This document shows positions 25,798 to 34,490 of a stretch of 64,000 nt of DNA, piece by piece. The first letter of the stretch is position 1, and every line of letters begins with the position of its first letter. Under the pieces are notes generated by a model. That model had not been told where the DNA came from. It ran no database searches and saw nothing but the letters and a program-made list of their open reading frames with translations. Source of the DNA: Thermoanaerobaculia bacterium. Lineage in GTDB: Bacteria > Acidobacteriota > Thermoanaerobaculia > Gp7-AA8. Location: positions 19,370 through 83,369 of the forward strand of contig JADGNZ010000025.1 of NCBI GenBank assembly GCA_017883205.1, in the 5' to 3' direction. A program made the translations under genes and the position numbers.

Positions 25798-27023
25798 GCG
25801 AGTTGCTCCTCGCGTGCAGGCTCAAGCGCCGCCGCAACGACCTCGTCGAAGAGCGCGGACAACTCCTCGTCGGGATCCGTCCTGAACTGCTGCTGGTGGA
25901 GCCGCCGGAAAACATCGGCAGGCTTCAAATCCACGAGGTCACTTTTCGAAGCAATGACGTCGGCGAGCAGCCCGTCCCCACCGAGTTTCTGGCGCTCTAC
26001 GCGCAGGAGGCGGACTGCTTTCATCGCGAGCGCTTCTTCAATGCGCCGTCCTAAATTAGGTTCCGCGGTAAAAAGTTGGACCGACACTTCGAGAAACGGC
26101 CGCCGATCGAGAGCGCAAGCGTCGATGCTCAGCATTCGCAGCTGATCCTCGACTGCTTCCAGCGTCGATGAGCCCTCGTCCGGAACCCGGAGGAACGCGA
26201 CATGCCGCGGGATGGGCATGAGGTCGATCGTCGCCGTGCCGCTGTCATCGATATCGACAATGGCGACACTATGCTCGTACGCCCGCTCGACGACTGACAT
26301 CGGAAATGGCGAGCCCGCGTAACGAATCAAGGTCGGGCCTGCGACGCGCTGTGGTTTGTGGAGATGCCCGAGGGCGACGTAACTAATGTCACTATCGAAC
26401 AGCTCCGAAGACAACGCCGCCTCTCCGCCGATATAGATGCGACGCTCGCTCAACTCCGAGATCTCGCCGCCATGAAGATGCATGTGTCCTGTCGCGATGA
26501 TTGGCAGCCGCGCCGCGCGTGCGTGCTCGACCGCCTCGGCGTACAGCGCGCGGACACCCGCCGCACCCATGCCGGGCGGAAGATCCGCGGCGCGGAGGAA
26601 CGGCATGGCCACGCATGATGCCGACGCGTCACCACGTCGATCGTGAAGCGTTACGACCGTGCCGCCGCTGTCAGGTCGCCCGCCGGTGCGTGGCAATGCT
26701 CCTACAACGCGCAGACGTCCTTCTGTGAGGAGGTCGCGCGGCAACTCCAAGCGTCCGGGAGAATCATGATTACCGCCAATAAGGACGATCTGCAGGCAAT
26801 CGTTCAGCGCCAGAGCTCTGCTCAGAAATCGATACAACCGGCTCTGCGCCGGCACGGACGGATTCCCCGAGTCATAGATATCCCCCGTGACCACGAGAAC
26901 GTCGGCCTCAACCCGCCTCACAAGCAGTAACAGCCACGCGAGAAACGCATCGTGCTCCGGCCCGCGGTCGAAGTCGTGCAACTCCTGGCCAAGATGCCAG
27001 TCGGACGTATGTATCAAGCGCAT
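25794..27023 (-). CDS. sbcD: SbcD-like exonuclease subunit (Mre11-type phosphoesterase)
   Basis: 409-aa calcineurin-like nuclease subunit. The metal motifs are HTSDWHLGQ, VVTGDIYDSGNP, IGGNHDSPGRLE, ATGHMHLHGG and ALGHLHKPQ, i.e. all five phosphoesterase motifs. The C-terminal SbcD cap (VEDQLRMLSIDACALDRRPF onward) ends in a helical segment that should dock on SbcC. It overlaps the nuclease-domain gene before it by 10 nt and sbcC after it by 4 nt. Length is normal for SbcD. Confidence 0.93.
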   Translation of the reverse strand: MRLIHTSDWHLGQELHDFDRGPEHDAFLAWLLLLVRRVEADVLVVTGDIYDSGNPSVPAQSRLYRFLSRALALNDCLQIVLIGGNHDSPGRLELPRDLLTEGRLRVVGALPRTGGRPDSGGTVVTLHDRRGDASASCVAMPFLRAADLPPGMGAAGVRALYAEAVEHARAARLPIIATGHMHLHGGEISELSERRIYIGGEAALSSELFDSDISYVALGHLHKPQRVAGPTLIRYAGSPFPMSVVERAYEHSVAIVDIDDSGTATIDLMPIPRHVAFLRVPDEGSSTLEAVEDQLRMLSIDACALDRRPFLEVSVQLFTAEPNLGRRIEEALAMKAVRLLRVERQKLGGDGLLADVIASKSDLVDLKPADVFRRLHQQQFRTDPDEELSALFDEVVAAALEPAREEQLA

Positions 27024-27595
27024 GATGGACTCCGATATACGACACGCATTGATTCGAAAAGTGGCATTTGCTCCGGGATCGGGCGCTCTGGGGTGGCTCC
27101 GATGATCGACGAGAGCTGCTCGCTGTAACAGGCAACCTGCAAAAGGAAGTGGGGCTTGACGGAACGGGAGAGTTTCACGTCAGCCACCTCGTAGCTATGC
27201 TCTCCCAGCAGCGACGGGCGTTCGACACGCTTCAGCAGATCGGCGATTCCGATCCAGAGTCCGTCGAAGAAGGTTGCCTGGTACACATAATCGACCCCGC
27301 TACTCATTGCCGCTATCGTGCGTTCGTGCGCGTCGCGCAACTGCGCGAGCCCTGCACGCGGACGCTCGATCGTGATGAGGGTCTTGCCGCTCGCGATAAG
27401 GCTGTCGACGTATGCTTTCTCGTGCTCACTGCCGCGTCGCGCGATTACTTCCGACGCTGGAGATCGCAGCGGTGGTGCGAGCGGTTCGAGAGTGCCCAAA
27501 GCGTTGCTGAAGTCGAGGTGCGCTAGGTGCTCACACCGGCTGAACTTCGTCAGATCCGTTGCTGACAGCAGCAACACTCCGTCGACAATTCTCAT
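27014..27595 (-). CDS. PD-(D/E)XK (RecB/TM0106-like) nuclease domain protein, short form
   Basis: 193-aa protein resembling the N-terminal nuclease domain of TM0106-family RecB-like proteins: LLSATDLTKFSRCEHLAHLD at the start, then QATFFDGLWIGIADLL (acidic metal ligand), YEVADVKLSRS (D-x-K) and LLQVACYSEQLSSI (the Q-x3-Y motif). TM0106-family proteins normally continue into a helicase, giving a total above 1000 aa; here the protein ends 28 residues after QxxxY. The stop lies exactly over the sbcD start, so it may be a functional stand-alone nuclease or a truncation; the frame is clean. ATG at 27595 is preferred to TTG just upstream. It overlaps the helicase gene by 65 nt. Confidence 0.75.
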   Translation of the reverse strand: MRIVDGVLLLSATDLTKFSRCEHLAHLDFSNALGTLEPLAPPLRSPASEVIARRGSEHEKAYVDSLIASGKTLITIERPRAGLAQLRDAHERTIAAMSSGVDYVYQATFFDGLWIGIADLLKRVERPSLLGEHSYEVADVKLSRSVKPHFLLQVACYSEQLSSIIGATPERPIPEQMPLFESMRVVYRSPSCA

Positions 27596-29795
27596 CAAAC
27601 TCTCCGATCATCCGCATGAGAACCGCACGGGCCCGCGGAACGTCCAGCCGCCGCGCCGCGTAGGCGGCGTTCAGAGTCTCATCATCGACATACCCGTCGT
27701 ACTTCTCTTCCTGCTTATTCGACACTGTTGCGGCCAGAGTGTGGGGATCGAGCGAATCGTCGGCCGCGATCCTGGTCAGGTACGCCATTGTGTCGACGGG
27801 AGAGACGTCATCGACGAGGATCGCAACGTCTTCAGCCGAGGCCTTCACTCCGCACGCGCCTAGGGCTCGGACGATCGTGTTCATCACGCGGTCTCCGCAC
27901 CACGGGAAGAGCAGGGTGTCTGTACCGTGCGGGATGACACAGGTCTCGTCTAGTCCCAAGCGTCGAAAGTTGTCGCGCCCCTCCGCGAGCAGGCCGGCCG
28001 CGACTGAATCGCTAAACGCGCATGGTGCCGTCGCGCGGTAAATCGTAAGCATCGTGGCGCGGACGCGATCATCGACGTCGCCGAATCCATGGCCTTCGAA
28101 CGGCGGCAGTCTCCCTCCCTTCGAAGGCGCGAGGTCGATGACGTGTTGCCGTTCGTCCACCGCGGTCACGCACCAGCGCCTCCCTCCAAAGATTAGGAAT
28201 GAGCCCGGCGAGAGCGGCGTCCGGACGGGAAGTGTGCCGAGCGTTCGCCCGTCGCTCACCAAGCGGTACTCCTCCGATGTGATGAAGGCGGTATAGAAGG
28301 TGTAGTGGTCGACGAGCCGCTCGCCTTCGGCACCGAGGAGCAGCAGACCGTTGATCGCCCGCTCGATAATCTTATGAACCACGAGCCCCGACACGATCCG
28401 CTCAAACGCAATGGCGTCGATTCGACGGAACGGCCCGGCTGCGCATAGCAGGTGCCACGCCCGATCGGGATAGACGCCTCCGTGCTGCGCGATGAGCGAC
28501 ATGAGCTGCTGTACAAATGTCGATGGATGCATGGCCGCGACGTCGTTCGGCTCGTTCCACGGTTCGAGCAGTAATTCGACCATCGCGATCGTCTGGACAA
28601 GCGACGGACGGAGAGTGAAATGCGGCGGGGTTCGGGCATCGATCTCCTGCTCGCGTATGTATGCACGTAGAACGGGTGGCGAGCCGCGGCGACCAGATCG
28701 GCCGAGTCGTTGCCGCATAGCGGCCACAGATGGCGGGGGACCGATCTGCGCGACACTCTTCACCGCACCGATGTCGATGCCCATCTCGAGCGTGCTCGTG
28801 CAGACGGCAGTAGTCGGGCGAGTGCCGTCCTTCAGCATCGCCTCGACGTCCGTACGTAGCTCACGTGACAGGCTGCCATGATGCGCGTAGAACTCGAGCG
28901 GTACGCGCTCGGCCTCGGAAATGCGCGCCAGGAGATCCGCAAGCCACTCGACCACCTGCCGCCGGTTTGCGAAGATGAGGTTGTTTGATCCGCGGAGCGT
29001 ACGAAAAAGATGCGCCGCGATCGCACGCACCGACTCCTCCTCCTCTTCCGGCTGCTGGTCCTCTTCGCGCGGCGGCCGTTGCCGGTAGCCGCGCACCTGC
29101 AGCAGCACCTCTTGATCGCCGCTGGCCGACGTGATGATCCGCACGTCGCGCTGATCGTCATATGCGCGCAAAAAGTCGGCGGCGATCCGGGTGTCGCCCA
29201 GTGTCGCACTCAGACCGATGCGCCGTACGCGCCTCTTCAGCGCGAAATCCAAGCGATGCAGCAGCGACAGCAATTGCATGCCGCGCTCCGACCCGATGAA
29301 TGAGTGTAGCTCATCGACAACTACGTCGTGTGTCTCAGCGAAGAGACGCGCAATATCCGATCCGTGGAGCACAAAGATCGCCTCGAGCGACTCCGGTGTG
29401 ATCAGCAGGATGCCGCACGGATTGCGAAGAAGCCGCTGCTTCGCACTCGACGAGACGTCGCCATGCCACCGATGTACGGGAATGTCGAGCTGCTCGCAAA
29501 GCTCGTCGAGGCGGCTCCACTGATCGTTAATCAAGGCTTTCAGCGGCCCGACGTACACGGCGCGGATGCCCTGACCTGCGCTTTCGGTAACCAGTCGAGA
29601 GCAGATCGGGAGGAACGCTGCTTCGGTCTTCCCGGATGCGGTTGCTGCCGAGATGATGATGTCGGAGGCATCCGATAACACGGCGGCGATCGATTCCTGC
29701 TGGATGTCGCGCAGACCCGGCCAGCCACGGTTCCAGATCCATCGCTGCACTTTCTCGTGCAGAAGGTCGAAGGAGGCGCGCTCGATATCGGACAT
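27531..29795 (-). CDS. Lhr/BrxHI-like superfamily II DEAD/DEAH-box helicase
   Basis: 754-aa helicase. The Q-like region is GLRDIQQESIAAVL. Motif I is ATASGKT (51-57), motif II DELH (161-164), motif III SAT (196-198), and motif VI QRLGRSGRRG (362-371). The C-terminal 350 residues carry an Lhr-type extension with a winged-helix-like part. BrxHI, the helicase of BREX type 2, belongs to this kind of Lhr-like protein and is likewise encoded next to a BrxD ATPase. The gap to the BrxD-like gene is 4 nt. It probably unwinds or remodels nucleic acid for the nucleases downstream. Confidence 0.88.
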   Translation of the reverse strand: MSDIERASFDLLHEKVQRWIWNRGWPGLRDIQQESIAAVLSDASDIIISAATASGKTEAAFLPICSRLVTESAGQGIRAVYVGPLKALINDQWSRLDELCEQLDIPVHRWHGDVSSSAKQRLLRNPCGILLITPESLEAIFVLHGSDIARLFAETHDVVVDELHSFIGSERGMQLLSLLHRLDFALKRRVRRIGLSATLGDTRIAADFLRAYDDQRDVRIITSASGDQEVLLQVRGYRQRPPREEDQQPEEEEESVRAIAAHLFRTLRGSNNLIFANRRQVVEWLADLLARISEAERVPLEFYAHHGSLSRELRTDVEAMLKDGTRPTTAVCTSTLEMGIDIGAVKSVAQIGPPPSVAAMRQRLGRSGRRGSPPVLRAYIREQEIDARTPPHFTLRPSLVQTIAMVELLLEPWNEPNDVAAMHPSTFVQQLMSLIAQHGGVYPDRAWHLLCAAGPFRRIDAIAFERIVSGLVVHKIIERAINGLLLLGAEGERLVDHYTFYTAFITSEEYRLVSDGRTLGTLPVRTPLSPGSFLIFGGRRWCVTAVDERQHVIDLAPSKGGRLPPFEGHGFGDVDDRVRATMLTIYRATAPCAFSDSVAAGLLAEGRDNFRRLGLDETCVIPHGTDTLLFPWCGDRVMNTIVRALGACGVKASAEDVAILVDDVSPVDTMAYLTRIAADDSLDPHTLAATVSNKQEEKYDGYVDDETLNAAYAARRLDVPRARAVLMRMIGEFDENCRRSVAAVSNGSDEVQPV

Positions 29796-29799
29796 TCCC

Positions 29800-31098
29800 T
29801 CAGATCCGGAACGATGTCAGCTCGTCCTCGTCGTCCACGTGTAGATCGCCATCGCGGTCGCTTGCGATGTCAACGCTGCCGAGAATCTCACGCCATGAGG
29901 TATTGGGATTTTGCTCGAGGACCGCTAAGAGGCCGACGAACTCCCGGATCGTGTTGCGCGGCGTCTGAAAGTACGCGTCTCCGATTTTCTCTGAGCAATG
30001 CAGCATGAACGCTTCGAGTCCTTCATCCGGGACAAGGTAGGCTGCCGGGTTGCCGGAGGCATACACATTCCGCACATTGCGCAGGAGGACGTAGAGGTCT
30101 TCTTTTGTGAGATTCGAAAGCCGGAGCACAGGACCGCTGTAGTCGACCAAGCTATCCGTCGCGAACCGGTTTTCCGACAGCCGGGACTGCAGCGCCGTGT
30201 AGCTGTAGACACCGCGCCGCGTATCGAAGAGAAACTCCGGCGTGCCGCCGAAGAGGAAGCCGAGACCTGCGGAAGAACCCTGCAGTGTGTCGTTAACGAT
30301 GCGGAGGATCTGCTCGTAGTTGCTGTTGCGCGCCTGAGCACTGGCCAGCTTATAGATGTTGACCATCTCATCGAGGCACACGAGGAGACCGCCGTAGCCG
30401 GCTATGCGAACAAACCTGCTGAGCAGCTTGAGCTGGTCGTACACATTGTTGTCATCGACGATCGAGCGGACTCCGAGCGCAGCGCGCGCGTCTGTACGCG
30501 TCGCGAACTCGCCCCGCAACCATCTCAGTGCCGCCGTCTTCAATTCCTCATTTGCCGTGTCGTGCCCGCGCCAGTACGCCGCGATGACCTCCGCGAAGTC
30601 ATAGCCACCGACGAGCTCGGACAGCGACACCAGCTGCTCGCGGATGACAACCTCAACCTCCACACCGCGCGTCCGCGCATCGCTGAGCGCGGTCGAGACG
30701 AACTTCTCCACGATGCTGGGAAGAGCGCCGCCATCGGGCTTTGATCGCGTGGCGATGTTCCGCAGTAGCTCGTTGTAGAGCGACCGTGCTTGGCCCCCGC
30801 TGGCGTGGAGCCGCCGGTCGGGGTTGAGATCGGCCTGCACTGCGACCAGGTTCTTGTCCAGCGCCATGGCGCGAACGAGGAAGAGAAAGAACGTTTTCCC
30901 TGACCCGTACGGACCAATAATGAAGCGGACTACCGCTCCTCCATCGGCGATGCTAACGAGATCACGCAGCAGAGCGCTGACTTCGTTGGCTCGTCCCACC
31001 TGGATGTGCTGATGCCCGATCCGCGGCACGACGCCCGCACGCAGGGACTGCAGGATAGCTTCACGATACTTGGGTCGAATCGTGTCGATGACGGTCAC
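29800..31098 (-). CDS. BrxD-like P-loop ATPase (DUF2791, BREX ATP-binding domain)
   Basis: 432-aa ATPase. Residues 57-72 hold VRFIIGPYGSGKTFFL (Walker A). DLNPDRRLHASGGQARSLYN follows, typical of the BREX ATP-binding family. Walker B is GGLLVCLDEMVNIYK. The sensor and arginine-finger region contains LGFLFGGTPEFLFDTRRGVYSYTALQSRL. The C-terminus includes a helical bundle. It starts from GTG overlapping the TerB gene stop by 4 nt. In BREX type 2 and related loci, BrxD sits beside BrxHI; the same order is seen here, but no PglX, PglZ or PglY gene is present. Confidence 0.88.
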   Translation of the reverse strand: MTVIDTIRPKYREAILQSLRAGVVPRIGHQHIQVGRANEVSALLRDLVSIADGGAVVRFIIGPYGSGKTFFLFLVRAMALDKNLVAVQADLNPDRRLHASGGQARSLYNELLRNIATRSKPDGGALPSIVEKFVSTALSDARTRGVEVEVVIREQLVSLSELVGGYDFAEVIAAYWRGHDTANEELKTAALRWLRGEFATRTDARAALGVRSIVDDNNVYDQLKLLSRFVRIAGYGGLLVCLDEMVNIYKLASAQARNSNYEQILRIVNDTLQGSSAGLGFLFGGTPEFLFDTRRGVYSYTALQSRLSENRFATDSLVDYSGPVLRLSNLTKEDLYVLLRNVRNVYASGNPAAYLVPDEGLEAFMLHCSEKIGDAYFQTPRNTIREFVGLLAVLEQNPNTSWREILGSVDIASDRDGDLHVDDEDELTSFRI

Positions 31099-34000
31099 GC
31101 CAGGATCTCCTTCGCCACATAGTCATTGATGATGATGGGGTCGTCGCCTTCCCATATTGGATCGCCCCAATGCTCAAACGCGTAATCGTTGACCGCCTCG
31201 AGCGCGCCATCGACAAGGAGCGCATGTTCCGATGCCAACAACTCCACATCGTGGCGCGGCCATTCGCCCCGGGCGATTAGACTGCGCAAAAACGCACCCT
31301 GTGCCGCATCGAGGCTGCCGATTCCGGACGGTGTCGGGGTGTTTACACCGACCGAGGACGTTGCCTGTGCCTCATCCTCGTCGGCGAAGACATCGGCTAG
31401 AAGCGACGACACCGTCGCTGTCTGGGCGAGCTTCGTCTGCACCCGCATCATGTCGAGGCCGACACCCCGCGATTGTGTCTTTGGCGCCGGCGTCTGCTCC
31501 CCGTCGTTGGTCATGACCGTATGAACGCTTCGGTAGAGGTCGTCGGCGGTTAGCCCGAGCGACCTGTAAAGCTTCTCGAGCGCCCGCATCTCTGCGGCAT
31601 CGACAGCGCCGTCTGCCGCGGCGATCCTAGTTACGTACCCGCCGACCTTCGCGCGTTGGCCGGGAGCGAGTGTCGCAATCTGCTTCTTGACCCCCGTCGT
31701 TCCAAGATTCTCGCGACTGAGCCAATCCACGTGAGCATCCAACCGACGGCGCTCAGCATCATGCAGTTCAAAAGCGTCGGCAATTGAGCGATGCAGCGCG
31801 TCCCGCTCGCCGTGCGTGAAGACTCCGTCGGCATTCGCGATCGCCACGCCGAGCCGCGCCAGTACCAGCGCGGCTGCGTACTCAGGTGATGCCGCCGCGG
31901 GCGCGTCGGCCACCCGGCTGAAGATGATGATCGAGCCGCCGGAAGCGGGCGGATGACCCCCGAAGCGGACGTCGGGCTCCATCGAGTATCCGATTTTCTC
32001 CAGCGCCTGCGCGAGCTGAACAGCCTCACTCTTTGTCAATCTGAGTGGATTTGCGACCGGCCAGTAGAAGAGGAGATCGTCAGCGGTGATCGAAATGTAT
32101 TCGGCCTCGCCGAGGCGGTTTGAGAGGAACGAGGTGAGCGTGCGGACGTCCTCGGAGTCCACGACCAGCATCAGTTCAGCGGGCAGCATGCTGATTGCGG
32201 CGAGGCCATGCGCTGATTGAGGGTTCTTCGCAATCCAGCGGCTGTACGAATCCAGCTCGTCACAGCAGAGGTCAGCGATTCTTTCGAATTCCGACAGCGG
32301 CTTTGTGAGTGCGGTGACGTCCGGCAGGCCTTCGACCTTCAAGGAACGCTCGCGGAGCGCGCTACTCGCCGGCGTATGGCGCACGGCCAGCGACGTCTTG
32401 TTCGCGCGCAGCCGCATACCACCGGCGAAGTGTTCCGTGTACCGGATGGCAAACAGTTTTTCGAACTCGGCCGGACACCGCGACGCGGGTGTGCGCAACC
32501 CTCTGCCGCCGCTGCGAAGCCACTCAAGCGCCAAACCGGCCGGCAGTGTGGCGCCCGCTGAGGCGAGCTTCCCGAGAGTTACGCGTGTTGCAAACGGGAG
32601 GGTATCTCCGGGCCGCAAACGGTCGCCGTGAGACGGCGCAATCAACTCGGGCTCGCGAGCACTCAGCAGATCCAGTAGGCTGCTGGCATAGGAGCCGAAT
32701 GACTCGTGCTGATAGATCGAAAGCAGACGCTCGAGTTCGCGGGCGATGGCGACACACTCCGCGACATCAGATCCTTTTCCGGCCAGGTGTTCGAACGCGC
32801 GGCGCTCCAGCCCGTAGAAGAAAAGGAAAACAAAACCGATCGGAGCTGCTGGATCCTTGCGACCGCTCGCCAGCCAGTTAAGAAACGCCGCACGGACGGG
32901 CGAAGTCAGACGTTCGTACGAAGGCGAGTATCCGATCTGCCCATCCGACGGGACCGCCATGTTCAAGCGGTCGATCGACAGCGATGGGTCAATGAGCGCC
33001 GGCTCGACGAAGTGAATGTCTAGTCCACGCAGGCGCTGCCCAACGTAAACGAACCCACCGATCTCGAAGCCATGAACGGTCACGCCTCGCGACGGCGGAA
33101 TCCACAGCGCGTTGCCATCCGGCAGCGTCGGCCGCTTTGCTGGCTCGGCCGGTTTATCGACCCTCAGAGTAGATTCGGCGCGGATAAGGACGCGCGCCAA
33201 CTCTTCGACTTTGACAGGGCGTGCAGGAACAGCCGCGTTGGACGCCGTCGTCGCGGCGGGGATTGCGTTCGGAACGATGGCCCGGATTGCGGTAAGCGAA
33301 CTCGCCGCCGAGCTGACCTCTGGAGAAGTCGCTACATGGGGAGTGGCGTGAAGAGCCGGAGCTACTGAAGCGACGACTCGGACCGATGGCGGCTGCGTGG
33401 TTGTCTTTGGCTTGCCGATCGCGAGGAGAGAGCTGCGGAATTGTTCGGCGGCCACAGGGTTCGAGACCGAGAGCGACTCGTTCAACACGCCCGAGGCGGA
33501 GATCGTCAATTGTCCAGTTTCGACGATTGGCAGCAGAGGGTTGTGCTTGTGACGCCGGTCAGGCGAGCCGTCTTTTCGTTGATATTGCCACTGCTGTCCC
33601 ACTCGCGGCGAATCTGAAGAAGGACTGCCGTAAACCACGTTTCGAGACCGACTTGCCTCCACCTTCATCTGGCCATACGCCACAAACCAGACACCCGTTT
33701 CGTGGAGGATAAGTACTCCGTCCGGCAGAAACTGCGCCCGCATTGGCCCGAGCAATAGCTCCGGAGACGTGACGTTGGTCGTGATCGGTGCGGTGGCAAC
33801 GCCCACGTTGACCGGCCCCCGCGACGACGACCGACGCTGGCTCCGCGCAATCCACGCAACGCCGTTCGCTACGCCTTGGTACAGCGCCTCGGCTTCTTCG
33901 GTGAGACTGTAAAGAACGAATATAGCGCGACGTGCCTTGTCGGCGCTCCGCACAACAAGCACTGAAATGAGCGTCGCGACTGCGATCGCGGCTGACAGCC

Positions 34001-34310
34001 ATACGCTCGCTGCCACTGCGATGGCGCTCGCTGCCACGCCAATGATCAGAACGACGGGCAAGCGCGAACGGCGCCCGACCCTCACAGCAATCTCCGTCAT
34101 GATCTCGCTGAGCGAGCTCTCGACACACGTTCCGGCTTCATCCGTAACCCGTCGATATGCCGGTTCGCCGCTTTGCCCGACCGAAACGTGGAATGCGGCA
34201 TGACGCGCGTCCGCTGGTCCCGAGACGACTCGGCCATGCAGCGTGCGAACGGGTCCGGCGCCAAAAGCGTCCAGCTGGAACATAGGCATGATGGTTGATG
34301 GAGCCACCAT
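31095..34310 (-). CDS. TerB-N/TerB/TerB-C domain membrane protein
   Basis: 1071-aa first gene of the operon. A pair of hydrophobic segments (PVVLIIGVAASAIAVAASVW and SAAIAVATLISVLVV, about residues 85-120) anchors it in the membrane. A middle region contains WQYQRKDGSPDRRHKHNP. Residues about 400-610 are a TerB_N domain (ALWIPPSRGVTVHGFEIGGF, then FVFLFFYGLERR). Residues 811-930 are a TerB helical domain with GVAIANADGVFTHGERDAL and IAAADGAVDAAEMRALEKLY, whose acidic turns are its metal-binding type. The last 110 residues are TerB_C-like. The ATG at 34310 has GGAAAG upstream; a TTG nine codons earlier is possible. TerB_N/TerB_C proteins are known to occur with ATPases and helicases in mobile stress or defence operons, as here. 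Confidence 0.85.
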   Translation of the reverse strand: MVAPSTIMPMFQLDAFGAGPVRTLHGRVVSGPADARHAAFHVSVGQSGEPAYRRVTDEAGTCVESSLSEIMTEIAVRVGRRSRLPVVLIIGVAASAIAVAASVWLSAAIAVATLISVLVVRSADKARRAIFVLYSLTEEAEALYQGVANGVAWIARSQRRSSSRGPVNVGVATAPITTNVTSPELLLGPMRAQFLPDGVLILHETGVWFVAYGQMKVEASRSRNVVYGSPSSDSPRVGQQWQYQRKDGSPDRRHKHNPLLPIVETGQLTISASGVLNESLSVSNPVAAEQFRSSLLAIGKPKTTTQPPSVRVVASVAPALHATPHVATSPEVSSAASSLTAIRAIVPNAIPAATTASNAAVPARPVKVEELARVLIRAESTLRVDKPAEPAKRPTLPDGNALWIPPSRGVTVHGFEIGGFVYVGQRLRGLDIHFVEPALIDPSLSIDRLNMAVPSDGQIGYSPSYERLTSPVRAAFLNWLASGRKDPAAPIGFVFLFFYGLERRAFEHLAGKGSDVAECVAIARELERLLSIYQHESFGSYASSLLDLLSAREPELIAPSHGDRLRPGDTLPFATRVTLGKLASAGATLPAGLALEWLRSGGRGLRTPASRCPAEFEKLFAIRYTEHFAGGMRLRANKTSLAVRHTPASSALRERSLKVEGLPDVTALTKPLSEFERIADLCCDELDSYSRWIAKNPQSAHGLAAISMLPAELMLVVDSEDVRTLTSFLSNRLGEAEYISITADDLLFYWPVANPLRLTKSEAVQLAQALEKIGYSMEPDVRFGGHPPASGGSIIIFSRVADAPAAASPEYAAALVLARLGVAIANADGVFTHGERDALHRSIADAFELHDAERRRLDAHVDWLSRENLGTTGVKKQIATLAPGQRAKVGGYVTRIAAADGAVDAAEMRALEKLYRSLGLTADDLYRSVHTVMTNDGEQTPAPKTQSRGVGLDMMRVQTKLAQTATVSSLLADVFADEDEAQATSSVGVNTPTPSGIGSLDAAQGAFLRSLIARGEWPRHDVELLASEHALLVDGALEAVNDYAFEHWGDPIWEGDDPIIINDYVAKEILA

Positions 34311-34490
34311 GGTAATTCCATCTTTCCTGTTCAACAAACGTGTGTTGGGAAGATTGGCGATTCAGTCCGTGGCAGAGCGTCCTGCTCGGCTTTGGCGGAT
34401 AGATCAAACGACGGCCGACCTGACATCGTTCGAACTTGACTGCTGATGGAAGCGAAGCAGAGATTCCCGCCCCGCTACAATCCCCCACCC

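Noticed and set aside
22093..34310. Complete BREX type 2 or Druantia-like system.
   Set aside because: Only BrxD- and BrxHI-like proteins match BREX; methyltransferase PglX, phosphatase PglZ, PglY and PglW are absent.
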